Source of the DNA: Mucilaginibacter inviolabilis | Lineage (GTDB): Bacteria > Bacteroidota > Bacteroidia > Sphingobacteriales > Sphingobacteriaceae | NCBI RefSeq assembly: GCF_011089895.1 | Contig: NZ_JAANAT010000001.1 | Coordinates: 3,286,001 to 3,350,000, forward strand | Length of the DNA: 64,000 nt | Direction: 5' to 3' | In this document: positions 15,655 through 26,191 of the stretch, in pieces | Position numbering within the stretch: the first letter of the stretch is position 1 | Layout of the letters: every line of letters begins with the position of its first letter | Made by a program: the position numbers and the translations under genes | The notes under the pieces: model-generated | Told to the model about the DNA's origin: nothing | Database searches by the model: none | The model's input: the letters and a program-made list of their open reading frames with translations, nothing else

Positions 15655-16557
15655 TTAAAAATTTACAACAGTAGGCGTAGGATTCCAAACCTGGTTTACG
15701 CTTGCTTGAAACCCGTTATTATTGCTGTCCGTTCCCCCAAAAAAGTTACCTGTGTAAATTGTTTGCTGATTTTTCTGTATGCTTACGTTTGGGAAATATT
15801 GCTGTGCGAGTAAGCGCCCTCCAGCAAAACCTTGTAGCGTAAATGCAACTATCGTAGGTGTACCTAAAGCTATATAATCAAATTTAAAATCGCTTTTCCC
15901 AATAGCCGACGCCGGTATATTTATAGTGCGGTCCGGAAGCGCCCCTTGTGTAGCTGCCTTGGAATTGAATATGGAATAACTTCCTACTCCAATGGTTGAA
16001 AATGTCATAACAAAACTGGTAGCATTTGCTGGAATGGGATCCTTAATATCTAATTGAATATCTGCTACTATCCGTTCTAATGTAATTGTTTGATTGATAT
16101 TGCTATCAGTTATGGCTACCGTCACTGTTTTCGCATAAGTATCCTTCCAAATATTTGACGGATAAGATATTACACCTGCAGAAGGACTGGCAACAAGACC
16201 TTTCTGACCTGCATAAAACGCTATTACATAAGTACCGGAAAGCAATGAATCCGTAATTGAATTTGTAAAGCTTTTTGTACTGAATGATCTAAAATTTATC
16301 AATTTACCACCGGTACCGGACGTATAAACTGCATAGCCAATACTATCAAACATAGCTTTTATAGAGCCCGTATCAGAAACAACACCGTTTGTATTTAACT
16401 TGCTGTTATTACTCGCTAAAATTTGTTGTTTAAATCCATCCAACTTAAAACTGACCAGGTATTTTTTATTATTGGCTATTCCGGAACCTTTATCCTTTTT
16501 GCAGGAAAACAGTACTATTAGTAAAAGTAATAATATATATGCATTTAAATTTTTCAT
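15655..16557 (-). CDS. Hypothetical lipoprotein, fimbrillin/Mfa2-like (paralog A)
   Basis: Predicted surface or periplasmic lipoprotein of 300 residues: signal segment AYILLLLLIVLFSC with lipobox LFSC near residue 19, then KKDKG. The rest is beta-rich without catalytic motifs. The segment TVAITDSNINQTITLERIVADIQLDIKD resembles the middle of the next gene (NQQVSLDRVTSQVQIQATD), so the two are paralogs. This pattern is loosely like Mfa2/FimB fimbrial anchor proteins, but I would not assign that role. It starts 12 bp after the upstream paralog. Confidence 0.75.
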   Translation of the reverse strand: MKNLNAYILLLLLIVLFSCKKDKGSGIANNKKYLVSFKLDGFKQQILASNNSKLNTNGVVSDTGSIKAMFDSIGYAVYTSGTGGKLINFRSFSTKSFTNSITDSLLSGTYVIAFYAGQKGLVASPSAGVISYPSNIWKDTYAKTVTVAITDSNINQTITLERIVADIQLDIKDPIPANATSFVMTFSTIGVGSYSIFNSKAATQGALPDRTINIPASAIGKSDFKFDYIALGTPTIVAFTLQGFAGGRLLAQQYFPNVSIQKNQQTIYTGNFFGGTDSNNNGFQASVNQVWNPTPTVVNF

Positions 16558-16569
16558 GTCCTTAACGTT

Positions 16570-17433
16570 TCAAAAGTTTGAGATATGACTATTCCAGGTG
16601 GGATCAAATGAGATATTAAAACCAGTCGATACCACATCACTGGTAAACATTTTACCGGTAAGTAAAGTAATTTTGTTCGACTGGCAGGTAACGTTATTTA
16701 TTACAATAGGAGAAACAAAAATCGATCTCGGAAAGCGATAGATAGCAACCGTAAATGGCTTTGTTAAATTAAAAAAACGCGTACTTATTTTATAGTTAGC
16801 GCTACCTCTTTCTGCCGGCTTAAACGTATGCGAAATTACCCGGGTGAATTCTGTATATCGTGAAAGGTTTGAAACGTAAAGACCCGCATAATCATAATTA
16901 AAGCTTACTTTGATGCTATCCACATAGGGGGATATCACATCAGTAGCCTGTATCTGAACCTGTGAGGTAACTCTGTCTAAACTAACCTGCTGGTTAATAC
17001 CCGCATTGGTAACTGTTATATTAAGTTTTTGATAAAAAACATCTGGAAGGGAAGCTACATCAAAATAATCATTAGATAAACCCAGCCCTGTATTTACAAC
17101 TGCATTTCCTACAAAAATCACTGTATAAGAACCCGGGCTAAAAAAATCTGAAATATTGCCCAGGTTTGTTGTGGTAGAATCTTGATTTATCCTGTGTATT
17201 AATCCGTCATTACTATATACCAGATAACTAAGTGTTTTTACATACTTTTTAAAAGTATCTGCAACACTGTTTGTTTGAAGCTTACTGCTGTTTGTTGCCA
17301 CTTTTCCAAGATCACCTACGGTAAAGTTAACAGCGAATTTTTGCCCGGAGGAGTCGTTGGTTTTTGAATGGTCTTTTCTGCACGAAGAAAGAAAAAAAGC
17401 CCCAATCAGTATTAAAAATAGATAATTTTTCAT
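16570..17433 (-). CDS. Hypothetical lipoprotein, fimbrillin/Mfa2-like (paralog B)
   Basis: Lipoprotein of 287 residues with signal MKNYLFLILIGAFFLSSC, lipobox LSSC at residue 15-18, then RKDHSK. Features shared with the downstream neighbour are a short N-terminal repeat (NFTVGDLGK then SSKLQTNSV), a GSYTVIF strand and the NQQVSLDRVTSQVQI strand. It is first in a two-gene unit, divergent from the permease at 17634. No fimbrial major subunit is nearby. Function is unknown; secretion and anchoring are well supported. Confidence 0.75.
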   Translation of the reverse strand: MKNYLFLILIGAFFLSSCRKDHSKTNDSSGQKFAVNFTVGDLGKVATNSSKLQTNSVADTFKKYVKTLSYLVYSNDGLIHRINQDSTTTNLGNISDFFSPGSYTVIFVGNAVVNTGLGLSNDYFDVASLPDVFYQKLNITVTNAGINQQVSLDRVTSQVQIQATDVISPYVDSIKVSFNYDYAGLYVSNLSRYTEFTRVISHTFKPAERGSANYKISTRFFNLTKPFTVAIYRFPRSIFVSPIVINNVTCQSNKITLLTGKMFTSDVVSTGFNISFDPTWNSHISNF

Positions 17434-17633
17434 GTATTAGGCTTGAGGTTAATAACAACTAATGGTATATGATGTAATAGTTTAGGCGATTTAAATCTAA
17501 CCATTTATTTATTAATAAACAAACGATATACAGCCAGTAAAAGTAAAAAGCTGGATGCGTTTATTTGATATCCAAATGCGCTCTTTGTATTTGAAATTGA
17601 ATATATTGCGATAAACAACCTTAACCACTCCAC

Positions 17634-19034
17634 ATGGATGATAACCAATCCGGCAATCACGCCGAAACCGCGCAACTGAAACAGGTGCTGAGCCTCCCCA
17701 CCGGAATTTTATTGGTAGCCGGTATCATGATCGGCTCGGGTGTGTTCAAGAAGATTGTTCCCATGTCGGAGGCTTTGCATAGCGAAACGTATATCTTGCT
17801 GGCCTGGATCATTGGGGGTGTTATTACCATGTTTGGCGCTTTTACTTATGCTGGCCTGGCTACTATGACCACGCAAACCGGCGGCGTATATGAATATCTG
17901 CGATTGATTTACGGCGATTTCATCGCCTTCCTCTTCGGGTGGACGATCTTTACTATTGTTGGCAGTGGGGCTGTGGCAGCTCTCTCTTTCGTTTTCGCGC
18001 AATCTGTTAATACCCTTTTGCCCTTGCCCGAGTTTTTATCGTCTTTGAAAAATACAGGTATCGGCAATTCTATTTTCCCCTTTGCCGATTCGGGTATCAA
18101 AACGCTGGCGGTTCTTACTATTATAGCCCTCACCTGGGTAAATTATAAGGGCGTAAACAAAGCTGGGGTTTTAAACAACATTGTCACCTCAGCCAAAATA
18201 CTGGGTATCCTGCTGCTTATTATTGCGGGATTTCTGTATAGTGGGCGCCCGGTAGTAGTAGAAAGCACCGAAGCAATTGAAGCACCTCATGGAGCAGCTT
18301 TATTTAGCGGCCTTTTTGGCGCTATGCTCAGTGCACTTTGGGCATACGACGGTTGGGCCAATATCACCTTTGTAACCGGCGAGATCAAAAATCCCAAACG
18401 GAACATCCCCCTGGCTATTGTTGGCGGTGTAGGCATCGCCATGATTTTGTACGTATTACTCAATTACGCTTACATGAAAGTTTTACCGGTATCGCAACTG
18501 GCCTTATTGGGCAGCAATAAAATAGCTGCTGCCGAAATAGCGGGTATCATCATGGGAAAACCTGGTGTTATTATTATCGCCGTGCTGATCATGACCTGTA
18601 CCTTTGGGGCCTTAAACGGCTGTATCATTTCGTACCCGCGGGTTTATTTCCGGATGGCACAGGAAAAGGTTTTCTTTAAAAAAGCGGCGCTCATACATCC
18701 GGGTTACCGTACCCCGCACATCGCCTTACTTTATTCGGCCATCTGGAGTATTATACTCGTATGCAGCGGCACGTTCGATCAGATCACCAACCTGGTTATT
18801 TTTGCCTCTTATGCTTTTTTCGCCCTGGCAACCTGGGGCTTGATCCGGATGAAAATCAAGGGGGTGATCAAATCAAAAGTTATAGGTTACCCCGTGATCC
18901 CTGTTATTATCATCTTATTTTGTATCGCACTTACCATCAATACCATCATCACCCAGCCGCTGGCATCAGTGCTCGGTCTACTGCTCATTTTAAGCGGCGC
19001 GCCTTTTTATTGGTATTTTAAAAAGAGGGTATAG
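17634..19034 (+). CDS. APC-superfamily amino-acid permease
   Basis: Inner-membrane amino-acid transporter of 466 residues with about 12 membrane helices. The first helix has the APC substrate-binding motif GIMIGSGVFKKI (about 32-43); later WAYDGWANITFVTGEIKNPKRNIP is the typical loop between helices 6 and 7 of LAT-like members. Length is normal. It is monocistronic, with a bidirectional terminator right after it. Substrate is not evident; similarity of style is to the y+LAT/serine-threonine exchanger group. Confidence 0.9.
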   Translation: MDDNQSGNHAETAQLKQVLSLPTGILLVAGIMIGSGVFKKIVPMSEALHSETYILLAWIIGGVITMFGAFTYAGLATMTTQTGGVYEYLRLIYGDFIAFLFGWTIFTIVGSGAVAALSFVFAQSVNTLLPLPEFLSSLKNTGIGNSIFPFADSGIKTLAVLTIIALTWVNYKGVNKAGVLNNIVTSAKILGILLLIIAGFLYSGRPVVVESTEAIEAPHGAALFSGLFGAMLSALWAYDGWANITFVTGEIKNPKRNIPLAIVGGVGIAMILYVLLNYAYMKVLPVSQLALLGSNKIAAAEIAGIIMGKPGVIIIAVLIMTCTFGALNGCIISYPRVYFRMAQEKVFFKKAALIHPGYRTPHIALLYSAIWSIILVCSGTFDQITNLVIFASYAFFALATWGLIRMKIKGVIKSKVIGYPVIPVIIILFCIALTINTIITQPLASVLGLLLILSGAPFYWYFKKRV

Positions 19035-19060
19035 CACTTAGTCTGAATCAGACAAAACCA

Positions 19061-19092
19061 AAACACCCTGCCATTTTACCGGCAGGGTGTTT
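19061..19092 (+). terminator. Bidirectional terminator between permease and Oar-like receptor
   Basis: Perfect 12-bp stem AAACACCCTGCC with an 8-nt loop, lying between two convergent genes with A and T runs on either side. Confidence 0.85.
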
Positions 19093-19123
19093 ATTTATTG
19101 TTTTAGTTGAGTTTTGTTCGGTA

Positions 19124-22100
19124 TTACCAGCTGTAACGTACACCAAACTGCATTTGCCAGCGTGATGCAAACAAGTCAACAGAATATGGCACTCCAGGAT
19201 CCTGGAATGTATATTTTGGATATGTTGTTGGCACATTGCCAAATGATGGAGTACCAGCTTTTACTGCCGTTAAACCAATGCTTGATGTTGAGTTATAAGT
19301 ATTAGCCGAGAAATAGTACTGACCCCATTTCTTATTCAACAAGTTGGTTAGGTTGATGATGTCATAAGTAAAGGTGATCATCTGTTTGTGTTTACCATTA
19401 CCAAATTTAAAGTCTTGCGTAAAACGGAAGTCCAATTGGTTATTCCATGGCGTAAACGCAGCATTACGTTGTGTAAAATCACCACGACGTGTTGAAAGAT
19501 AGCTATTTTTATCAATAAAGGCATCAAACGCTGCTGCTTGTTGAGCTGCGGTTTGTCCACCAACTATATCAGAGAAGAAATTCACGGTTTCACCACGTTT
19601 AGGGATATAAGCTAAACTTAATTGTTGACCGGTTCCGTCGATAGAGTTTGGATAGAAGCCATAAGTGTAAGGATTACCAGACTGAGCACTGAAGAAGAAA
19701 CTAAAGTTTGCGGTATAATTCTGGGTTGCATCCCAATCATGTCTGAAATTGATGTTCGACACGATACGATTACGAATATCAAAGTTTGAGTTGGCCAGAC
19801 CTGGGTTGTTAGGATTTAATGCCTGGTTCAATTGCCAGTTTGACTCCATTGAGTTACGAATACCGTTGGTTACATCTTTAGAGTGACCATAAGTATAAGC
19901 AACGGATACGTTTAATGCACTGGTTGGAGCAAACTGCGTATTTTTAGCTACCTGGGCGGTTGCGCTGTAACGGTAACCCTGGCTGGTGTTTGATAACAAA
20001 TAAGCATTAGTATATAATGGGTTAATACCTTTGTTTACAAATATTGGCTGTTGATGTTGTGTATCATACGGATAATAAGCAACCTGATCGGTAGTATTTA
20101 CCTGTTGAAACTTCAAGTCATGAATAACCTTGGTATAAATACCTTCAGCTGTGAATTTCCATTGATCTGGCGTGGTGTAATCAACAGCTAAACTGCTTCT
20201 CCACACTTGTGGCATTTTAAAGTTATTATCAATCAAATCCACTTGTGTAGCACCACCGGGAGCAAAGGTTGGAGGTTTTGGCACACCTGCAGCAGGTGAT
20301 TTGTTATCATAAGCACCATAAGTATTACCGTTATTATAAAACGCATAACCAAACCATGCAAACGGAACACGACCAGTAAAGAATCCGCTACCACCGCGTA
20401 AAACTACACTTTGGTCGCCGTTGATGTCATAATTAAATGCTGCACGTGGGTTCCACTCTATGTTACCAAGATAGTTTTGTTTAATATCTTTAGGCTTAGT
20501 ATAGGTAAAGGTATTACCATAGTTGGGGTCAACCGGAGCGTTTGTTGTTTTATCACTCAATGGTTGTTTGTTTGGAACACCGGCGTAATCGGCACGTAAG
20601 GCTATGGTTAATTTGAAATTATCAGTTAACTGAATTTCGTCCTGTCCGTATAAACTCAGCAAGTTAACTTTAAACTGAGCTGATGGATTAGCTAAAATAT
20701 AATCACGGCTGTTATTGGTATAATTACCATTATAACGTACGCGGCTAGGCTGCGCAGCAAGGAAATTATCGATACTGCTATAAGCGGTACGACCATTCCA
20801 TGAATTTACGAAGTTATAAGTGATATTATAAAACTCATTGTGTGTACCAAAAGTGAAAGTGTGTTTACCTTTTGTCCAGGTTAAGTTATCGGTAAACTCA
20901 GCAGTTTTCTGGTGCATATCAAAAATAGCGGCCTCACGATCGGTACCCATAAATATAGTAGTACCAGGAGTACGGCCAGTGATTTCGATCTGAGGTAATG
21001 ATGGATCTGAGTTAGGATCACGATAATCATGTACGTTTGAATAACCTAATACCAAGCTATTGCTCACACTGTTTGAAAATCTTGATTTTAACTCGGCTAC
21101 AGTTGAAGTAGAGTTATTGTGCGAAGTATAGTCGATACCACTAAAGCGGAAGTTTTGCTGATCGCGCTCTAAGTTGGTTGCTTTTGAAATAATGGTATTG
21201 TTACGAACGGTTAACTGGTTGTTATCATTGATATTCCAATCCAAACGGTTAAAGAACTTGTTTGAGTTGGAGAAAATGGAAGTATTACCATAAGTACCTG
21301 GATCCTGACCATAATAGTTCTTAAATGCAGCAGTTAAGTTCTGGGCATCCTGTAAGCTTAATATCTTTGCCGAACCAGCAGTTCCTGCTGCAGCAATAAC
21401 CGGATCCTGTCTGCGGGCAATTTCTTCGTTAGTAAAGAAGAATAATTTATTTTTAATAATTGGGAAACCTATACGGATACCTGTTTGATAATCATGGAAA
21501 GTTGATGGTAGTTTTGAGCCATCACCACCAGAAGCAGCAGCGGCGTTATTAGGACCTACCATAAACGCACCACGGCCAAATCCGTAAACCGAACCGGTAA
21601 AATCATTGGTACCACTACGTGTTACAGCGTTGATACTACCACCCAGTACGTTACCAATTTTAATATCATAAGGAGCAACCAGTACCTGGATATCCTGTAT
21701 CGCATCTAACGATACCGGGCTGGTACGGGTACTGCTACCTACTTGTCCTGAAGCATTGTTCTGACCACCTAATGATGGGCTAAAACCAATCGCATCGTTA
21801 TTGATAGCACCATCCAGCGTTACGTTATTATAACGGTAGTTGGTACCCTGAAATGAGTTATTATTACTTTGAGGTGTGTTCCTGGTCAAATCCTGTAAGC
21901 TGCGGTTAATAGAAGGTGCTGTACGGATTTGGTTTTGGCTGATACGTGTGCTTGCACCTGTTCTGGTGCCACCTGCTGTACCTCTAACCTTTACTTCCTT
22001 TAAGGTAGTTGTTTCGTCGGCCAGCGCAAAGTTAAATGTAGTAGTTCCCAGACTTAAAGTAATGTTTGTTCTTTCGTCTTTTTTAAACCCTACAAAAGAG

Positions 22101-22345
22101 GCCGAAATAGTATAAGGGCCACCTGGGTTTACGTTAGCGATAGTGAAACGACCATCAGAGTTAGTTTGCGCGCCGTAACGTGTTCCTGTACTGGTGTTCA
22201 GTGCAGTTACAGTTACGCCAGGCAGGGTAATCCCCTTTTGGTCAGTAACTTTTCCGCTTATTAATGAGGTTGTAATTTGCGCTTTGGCAACGTTAGCAAT
22301 TCCAATAATAAGCACTGATAAAAAGATAAAGTAAAGCTTTTTCAT
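19124..22345 (-). CDS. Oar-like TonB-dependent outer-membrane receptor
   Basis: Large outer-membrane beta-barrel of 1073 residues. Signal peptide ends near AKAQ (residue 23); a carboxypeptidase-regulatory-like domain follows (ISGKVTDQKGITLPGVTVTA, about 29-110), then a plug-like region with LQDLTRNTPQSNNNSFQGTN and IQDIQVLVAPYDIKIGN, typical of Oar proteins rather than SusC. The barrel is rich in Asn and Tyr and ends QMQFGVRYSW with terminal Trp. No SusD partner is beside it. Family members are linked to adhesion, development or protease export; the role here is unknown. Confidence 0.9.
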   Translation of the reverse strand: MKKLYFIFLSVLIIGIANVAKAQITTSLISGKVTDQKGITLPGVTVTALNTSTGTRYGAQTNSDGRFTIANVNPGGPYTISASFVGFKKDERTNITLSLGTTTFNFALADETTTLKEVKVRGTAGGTRTGASTRISQNQIRTAPSINRSLQDLTRNTPQSNNNSFQGTNYRYNNVTLDGAINNDAIGFSPSLGGQNNASGQVGSSTRTSPVSLDAIQDIQVLVAPYDIKIGNVLGGSINAVTRSGTNDFTGSVYGFGRGAFMVGPNNAAAASGGDGSKLPSTFHDYQTGIRIGFPIIKNKLFFFTNEEIARRQDPVIAAAGTAGSAKILSLQDAQNLTAAFKNYYGQDPGTYGNTSIFSNSNKFFNRLDWNINDNNQLTVRNNTIISKATNLERDQQNFRFSGIDYTSHNNSTSTVAELKSRFSNSVSNSLVLGYSNVHDYRDPNSDPSLPQIEITGRTPGTTIFMGTDREAAIFDMHQKTAEFTDNLTWTKGKHTFTFGTHNEFYNITYNFVNSWNGRTAYSSIDNFLAAQPSRVRYNGNYTNNSRDYILANPSAQFKVNLLSLYGQDEIQLTDNFKLTIALRADYAGVPNKQPLSDKTTNAPVDPNYGNTFTYTKPKDIKQNYLGNIEWNPRAAFNYDINGDQSVVLRGGSGFFTGRVPFAWFGYAFYNNGNTYGAYDNKSPAAGVPKPPTFAPGGATQVDLIDNNFKMPQVWRSSLAVDYTTPDQWKFTAEGIYTKVIHDLKFQQVNTTDQVAYYPYDTQHQQPIFVNKGINPLYTNAYLLSNTSQGYRYSATAQVAKNTQFAPTSALNVSVAYTYGHSKDVTNGIRNSMESNWQLNQALNPNNPGLANSNFDIRNRIVSNINFRHDWDATQNYTANFSFFFSAQSGNPYTYGFYPNSIDGTGQQLSLAYIPKRGETVNFFSDIVGGQTAAQQAAAFDAFIDKNSYLSTRRGDFTQRNAAFTPWNNQLDFRFTQDFKFGNGKHKQMITFTYDIINLTNLLNKKWGQYYFSANTYNSTSSIGLTAVKAGTPSFGNVPTTYPKYTFQDPGVPYSVDLFASRWQMQFGVRYSW

Positions 22346-22447
22346 GTGTGTTTATTTAAAACACAAAGGTTCGGCTACAATATTAACAGCATGTTAAGAA
22401 GAGATTATTTTTAACCCCAATTGTTAACATTAAGTGAAAATGGATAA

Positions 22448-22990
22448 TTAATACTTAAGCGATAATCTTTTAAGTATAAGGTGCAGTAAATAAATAGGGC
22501 CAATGAGCAGAAACTTAACATCATCTAAAAATGACGGCTTTTTACCTTCAATTTTATGCCCTATAAATTGCCCTATCCAAGATATGAAGAAGATGATTAA
22601 TGAAACCAGCCATAGCGCCGGGCCACCTGCCTGGTGCCAGTGTTCTATTTGAATGATACCATAACTAAAGCCAAATAATATCAGCAACATAATGTACGAT
22701 AGTACCGGCGAAAGTTTCAGATAATAATAAATGCTGAAGGCAATTAAAAAGGAGGCCCAGTTAAACACACCATTATAACTACCCAGAAATTTTAAGTATG
22801 GAAAGGGAATAGACCAAACCAAACCCAGCAAACTGAATACGATAAGCGGTATACAGATAAAATGTATGGCCTCGTTGGTTTTATTATGATGGCTTTCGGC
22901 GTACTTGGCAAAATAAACATCCACCAGCCGAATGTTGTCAGCACCGCCGGTACCCTGTTGTGGTGTATTTGATATATTGGATGAGGCCAT
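22448..22990 (-). CDS. Mpo1-like (DUF962) membrane protein
   Basis: The 180 residues match the DUF962/YGL010w group: AKYAESHHNKTNEAIHFICI near residue 30, IEHWHQAGGPAL near 115 and IGQFIGHKIEGKKP near 140, giving conserved His residues, with four membrane segments between. The yeast member Mpo1 is an iron-dependent dioxygenase in alpha-oxidation of 2-hydroxy fatty acids from sphingoid-base breakdown. As these bacteria commonly make sphingolipids, a related role is plausible, but this is inference. The gene stands alone between the Oar-like receptor and an acyltransferase. Confidence 0.8.
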   Translation of the reverse strand: MASSNISNTPQQGTGGADNIRLVDVYFAKYAESHHNKTNEAIHFICIPLIVFSLLGLVWSIPFPYLKFLGSYNGVFNWASFLIAFSIYYYLKLSPVLSYIMLLILFGFSYGIIQIEHWHQAGGPALWLVSLIIFFISWIGQFIGHKIEGKKPSFLDDVKFLLIGPIYLLHLILKRLSLKY

Positions 22991-23298
22991 AATTTAATCT
23001 AATATATGGAGAAAAGAATCAAGAATCAAGCCCACAGCTAAGCAGGCACAACTCTCCTGAACACAAAAAATATAACAACGTGTATAATGGAGCAGATCAA
23101 AAAGCCGAGGGAACTAGTTCTATCCCTAAATAAAATTTTAAATCTAAGATTATTGTTTTTAGATAGATGATTTGAAAGCTTTGGGGCTTTTCTATTGCAT
23201 TTCCAATAAAATTAAAGCATCTTGTCGGTTCAATTAAGGTTTGCCATTGCAAACCAATAAACCATTACCCTATCCAATTATTTTTATTTTTTCAGTTT
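22991..23298. other. Gene-free divergent intergenic region
   Basis: About 300 bp between divergent genes. It should hold both promoters, but I see no convincing TTG/TAnnTTTG pair, no stable dyad and no ORF. Confidence 0.5.
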
Positions 23299-24426
23299 AT
23301 GAGTAAAACGCCTCAGTATCTAGAATCTAAAAACCATTATGAAATCCTGGACGGGCTGCGCGGTGTAGCCTCTCTTATAGTAGTAGCCTTTCATATTTTA
23401 GAAACCTACTCCGGCGATCGTTTCCATCAGATCATTAATCATGGCTATTTAGCCGTTGACTTCTTTTTCCTGTTATCAGGTTTTGTGGTGGCTTATGCCT
23501 ATGACGACCGTTGGGAAAAGATGACCCAATGGGATTTTTATAAACGCAGACTTATTCGTTTGCAGCCTATGGTTATTATAGGCACGCTTATCGGGGCTGC
23601 ATTATTTTACTTTCAGGCCTCGCCCGTGTTCCCACTAATTAGTACAACTCCTATTTGGCAAATGCTGCTGGTTATGCTGATTGGTTTTACAGTGCTTCCC
23701 ATACCCGTATCCATGGATATTCGCGGCTGGCAGGAAATGCATCCGCTTGACGGCCCTGCCTGGTCATTATTCTTTGAATATGTTGCTAACATTCTTTATG
23801 CTCTTTTTATTCGTAAGTTTTCTAAAAAATTGCTTACTGTGTTTGTAGTGCTATCTGCCCTGCTCCTTATCCATTTTTTAATAATGGGTTCGCAAGGTGA
23901 TGTTATCGGGGGCTGGAGCCTGAATGCGCCTCAGCTTCATATAGGCTTTGCCCGTTTGCTATATCCGTTTTTTGCAGGCATATTGCTTTGCCGCATGGGC
24001 AAACTGATCCATATTAAAAGCGCATTCGCGGTGAGTAGCTTGCTCATTATCATTGTTCTATCTATTCCAAGAATAGGCGGCAGCGAGCATCTTTGGATGA
24101 ATGGCTTGTATGAATCGTTCAGCATTATTATTCTTTTCCCGCTAATTGTTTCAATTGGTGCAGGCGGAAAAATAACTGGGAAATTTGCGATGAAAGCGTG
24201 CAAGTTTTTTGGGGATATTTCATACCCCCTTTATATTACCCATTACCCGTTGATTTATCTGTATACCGGTTGGGTAGTAAAGAATAAGGTACCGGCGAGT
24301 CAAGGTTTTGGGTATGGGTTATTACTATTTGTTGGCAGTATAGCTATAGCTTACGCATCCCTTAAACTTTATGACGAACCTGTTCGCGAGTGGCTCAAAA
24401 AACGTTTCCTGTCGAAACGGGCTTAA
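23299..24426 (+). CDS. Acyltransferase 3 family membrane protein (OafA/YrhL type)
   Basis: Inner-membrane O-acyltransferase that modifies sugars or other surface molecules. The 375 residues open with YEILDGLRGVASLIVVAFHI (about 18-38), which holds the family's Arg and the catalytic His in FHIL; the second motif GYLAVDFFFLLSGFVVAYAY follows, and about ten membrane helices can be counted. FFGDISYPLYITHYPLIY near 310 is the usual C-terminal motif. There is no SGNH domain. No polysaccharide genes flank it, so the acceptor is unknown. Confidence 0.9.
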   Translation: MSKTPQYLESKNHYEILDGLRGVASLIVVAFHILETYSGDRFHQIINHGYLAVDFFFLLSGFVVAYAYDDRWEKMTQWDFYKRRLIRLQPMVIIGTLIGAALFYFQASPVFPLISTTPIWQMLLVMLIGFTVLPIPVSMDIRGWQEMHPLDGPAWSLFFEYVANILYALFIRKFSKKLLTVFVVLSALLLIHFLIMGSQGDVIGGWSLNAPQLHIGFARLLYPFFAGILLCRMGKLIHIKSAFAVSSLLIIIVLSIPRIGGSEHLWMNGLYESFSIIILFPLIVSIGAGGKITGKFAMKACKFFGDISYPLYITHYPLIYLYTGWVVKNKVPASQGFGYGLLLFVGSIAIAYASLKLYDEPVREWLKKRFLSKRA

Positions 24427-24547
24427 TCCTGGTTAAAGAAATTAATGCCACCTGTTCAAGTGCGTCTGTTTACACAAACGAATAGCTAAATCCTAAATAG
24501 GTAAGAAGGATATTTTAATCTCCCGGGGAGCGGAATATTTTTTTAGA

Positions 24548-24580
24548 AAAAAGCCCTCCCCCTGAGAAGGAGAGGGCTTG
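24548..24580 (-). terminator. Terminator after rny
   Basis: Stem AAGCCCTC/GAGGGCTT with a partly paired interior, 11 bp past the rny stop, with TTTTTT on the minus strand beyond it. It could also stop the convergent acyltransferase transcript. Confidence 0.8.
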
Positions 24581-24590
24581 AATGGGTTTC

Positions 24591-26156
24591 TTATTTAGCA
24601 AACGCTACCGAACGGGTTTCCCTGATCACGGTAACTTTGATCTGACCTGGGTAAGTCATTTCAGTTTGGATACGATTGGAGATATCTGCTGCCAGTACTT
24701 CAGACTGGGCATCAGTTATCTTCTCGCTTTCAACCACTACCCGCAATTCGCGGCCGGCCTGTATAGCGAAAGTTTTTTCGACACCTGGATAAGAAAGAGC
24801 TAATTCTTCCAACTCTTTTAAACGTTTGATGTAGCTTTCAACTACCTCACGACGTGCTCCCGGACGTGCGCCGGATATAGCATCACAAGCCTGGATGATG
24901 GGTGATAACATCGAGGTCATCTCAATTTCGTCGTGGTGGGCGCCTATAGCGTTGCAAACTTCTGGGTGTTCTTTATATTTTTCGGCCAGCTGCATACCCA
25001 AAATAGCGTGTGGCAGCTCTGGATTATCATCGGGTACTTTACCAATATCATGTAACAAGCCGGCACGTTTGGCCATTTTCACATTCAGGCCCAACTCGGC
25101 AGCCATAGTAGCGCAGAAGTTGGCTACCTCGCGGGAGTGCTGCAGCAGGTTTTGCCCGTATGATGAACGGTAACGCATACGGCCAACCATACGGATCAGC
25201 TCCGGATGTAAACCATGTATGCCCAGGTCGATCACTGTGCGCTCGCCTATTTCTACTATTTCTTCTTCAATTTGTTTTTTGGTTTTGGCCACCACCTCTT
25301 CAATACGAGCAGGGTGTATACGACCATCCGTTACCAGACGGTGCATAGCCAAACGGGCAATTTCGCGCCTTACCGGATCAAAGCCTGATAAGATGATAGC
25401 CTCAGGAGTATCGTCAACGATGATCTCGATACCGGTTGCAGCTTCCAATGCGCGGATGTTTCTACCCTCGCGACCGATGATACGACCCTTAATTTCGTCG
25501 TTCTCGATATTAAATATCGAAACGGTATTTTCAATAGCGCTTTCGGTAGCGGTACGCTGTATGGTTTGAATAACTATCTTTTTAGCTTCTTTGGTAGCAG
25601 TGAGCTTGGCCTCGTCAACAATGTCCTTGATCTGGATCATAGCTTTTGTGCGAGCCTCTTCGCGCAGGGTATCTACCAACTGGTTACGGGCATCATCGGC
25701 AGACAAGCCGGCAATGGTTTCCAGTTGTTGCACGTGTGAATTTTTCAGCACTTCAACCTCTTCTTGTTTTTTAACAACAATTTCTGTTTGTTTCTCCAGG
25801 TTTTTGCGGGTATTGTCTAACTCGCTTTCTTTACGGTTCATGTTTTCCAGGCGCTGGTTTAATGATTGCTCCTTTTGTTTCACACCGTTTTCGCGCTGAT
25901 TGATCGCGTTGTTTTTATTATTTACTTCCTGCTCGTGCTCAGCCTTCATTTGTAAAAACTTTTCTTTGGCTTCCAGCAGTTTATTTTTCTTCAATATCTC
26001 GGCATTGTTTTCAGCATCCTTCAGTATCTTTTTTACTTTATTTTGGGCCGATGCCTCCTGGTCTTTAAAAAGCTTCCGTAGCAGGAAGCGACCGATAACT
26101 ATGCCCAGGCCAACGCCAAGCAATAGTCCGATTATTCCGTATAGTAATATGTCCAT
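24591..26156 (-). CDS. rny: Ribonuclease Y
   Basis: Membrane-anchored endoribonuclease that starts mRNA decay. The 521 residues show an N-terminal membrane helix ([20 protein letters not shown], about 6-25), a long coiled coil (30-200), a KH domain with [19 protein letters not shown], and an HD domain with [11 protein letters not shown] and AGLLHDIGK. Length matches the family. It follows zapA and the 6S RNA candidate on the same strand. Confidence 0.97.
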   Translation of the reverse strand: MDILLYGIIGLLLGVGLGIVIGRFLLRKLFKDQEASAQNKVKKILKDAENNAEILKKNKLLEAKEKFLQMKAEHEQEVNNKNNAINQRENGVKQKEQSLNQRLENMNRKESELDNTRKNLEKQTEIVVKKQEEVEVLKNSHVQQLETIAGLSADDARNQLVDTLREEARTKAMIQIKDIVDEAKLTATKEAKKIVIQTIQRTATESAIENTVSIFNIENDEIKGRIIGREGRNIRALEAATGIEIIVDDTPEAIILSGFDPVRREIARLAMHRLVTDGRIHPARIEEVVAKTKKQIEEEIVEIGERTVIDLGIHGLHPELIRMVGRMRYRSSYGQNLLQHSREVANFCATMAAELGLNVKMAKRAGLLHDIGKVPDDNPELPHAILGMQLAEKYKEHPEVCNAIGAHHDEIEMTSMLSPIIQACDAISGARPGARREVVESYIKRLKELEELALSYPGVEKTFAIQAGRELRVVVESEKITDAQSEVLAADISNRIQTEMTYPGQIKVTVIRETRSVAFAK

Positions 26157-26191
26157 CTTCTTTTTTAGGGTGTAAGGTTATATATATAAAT

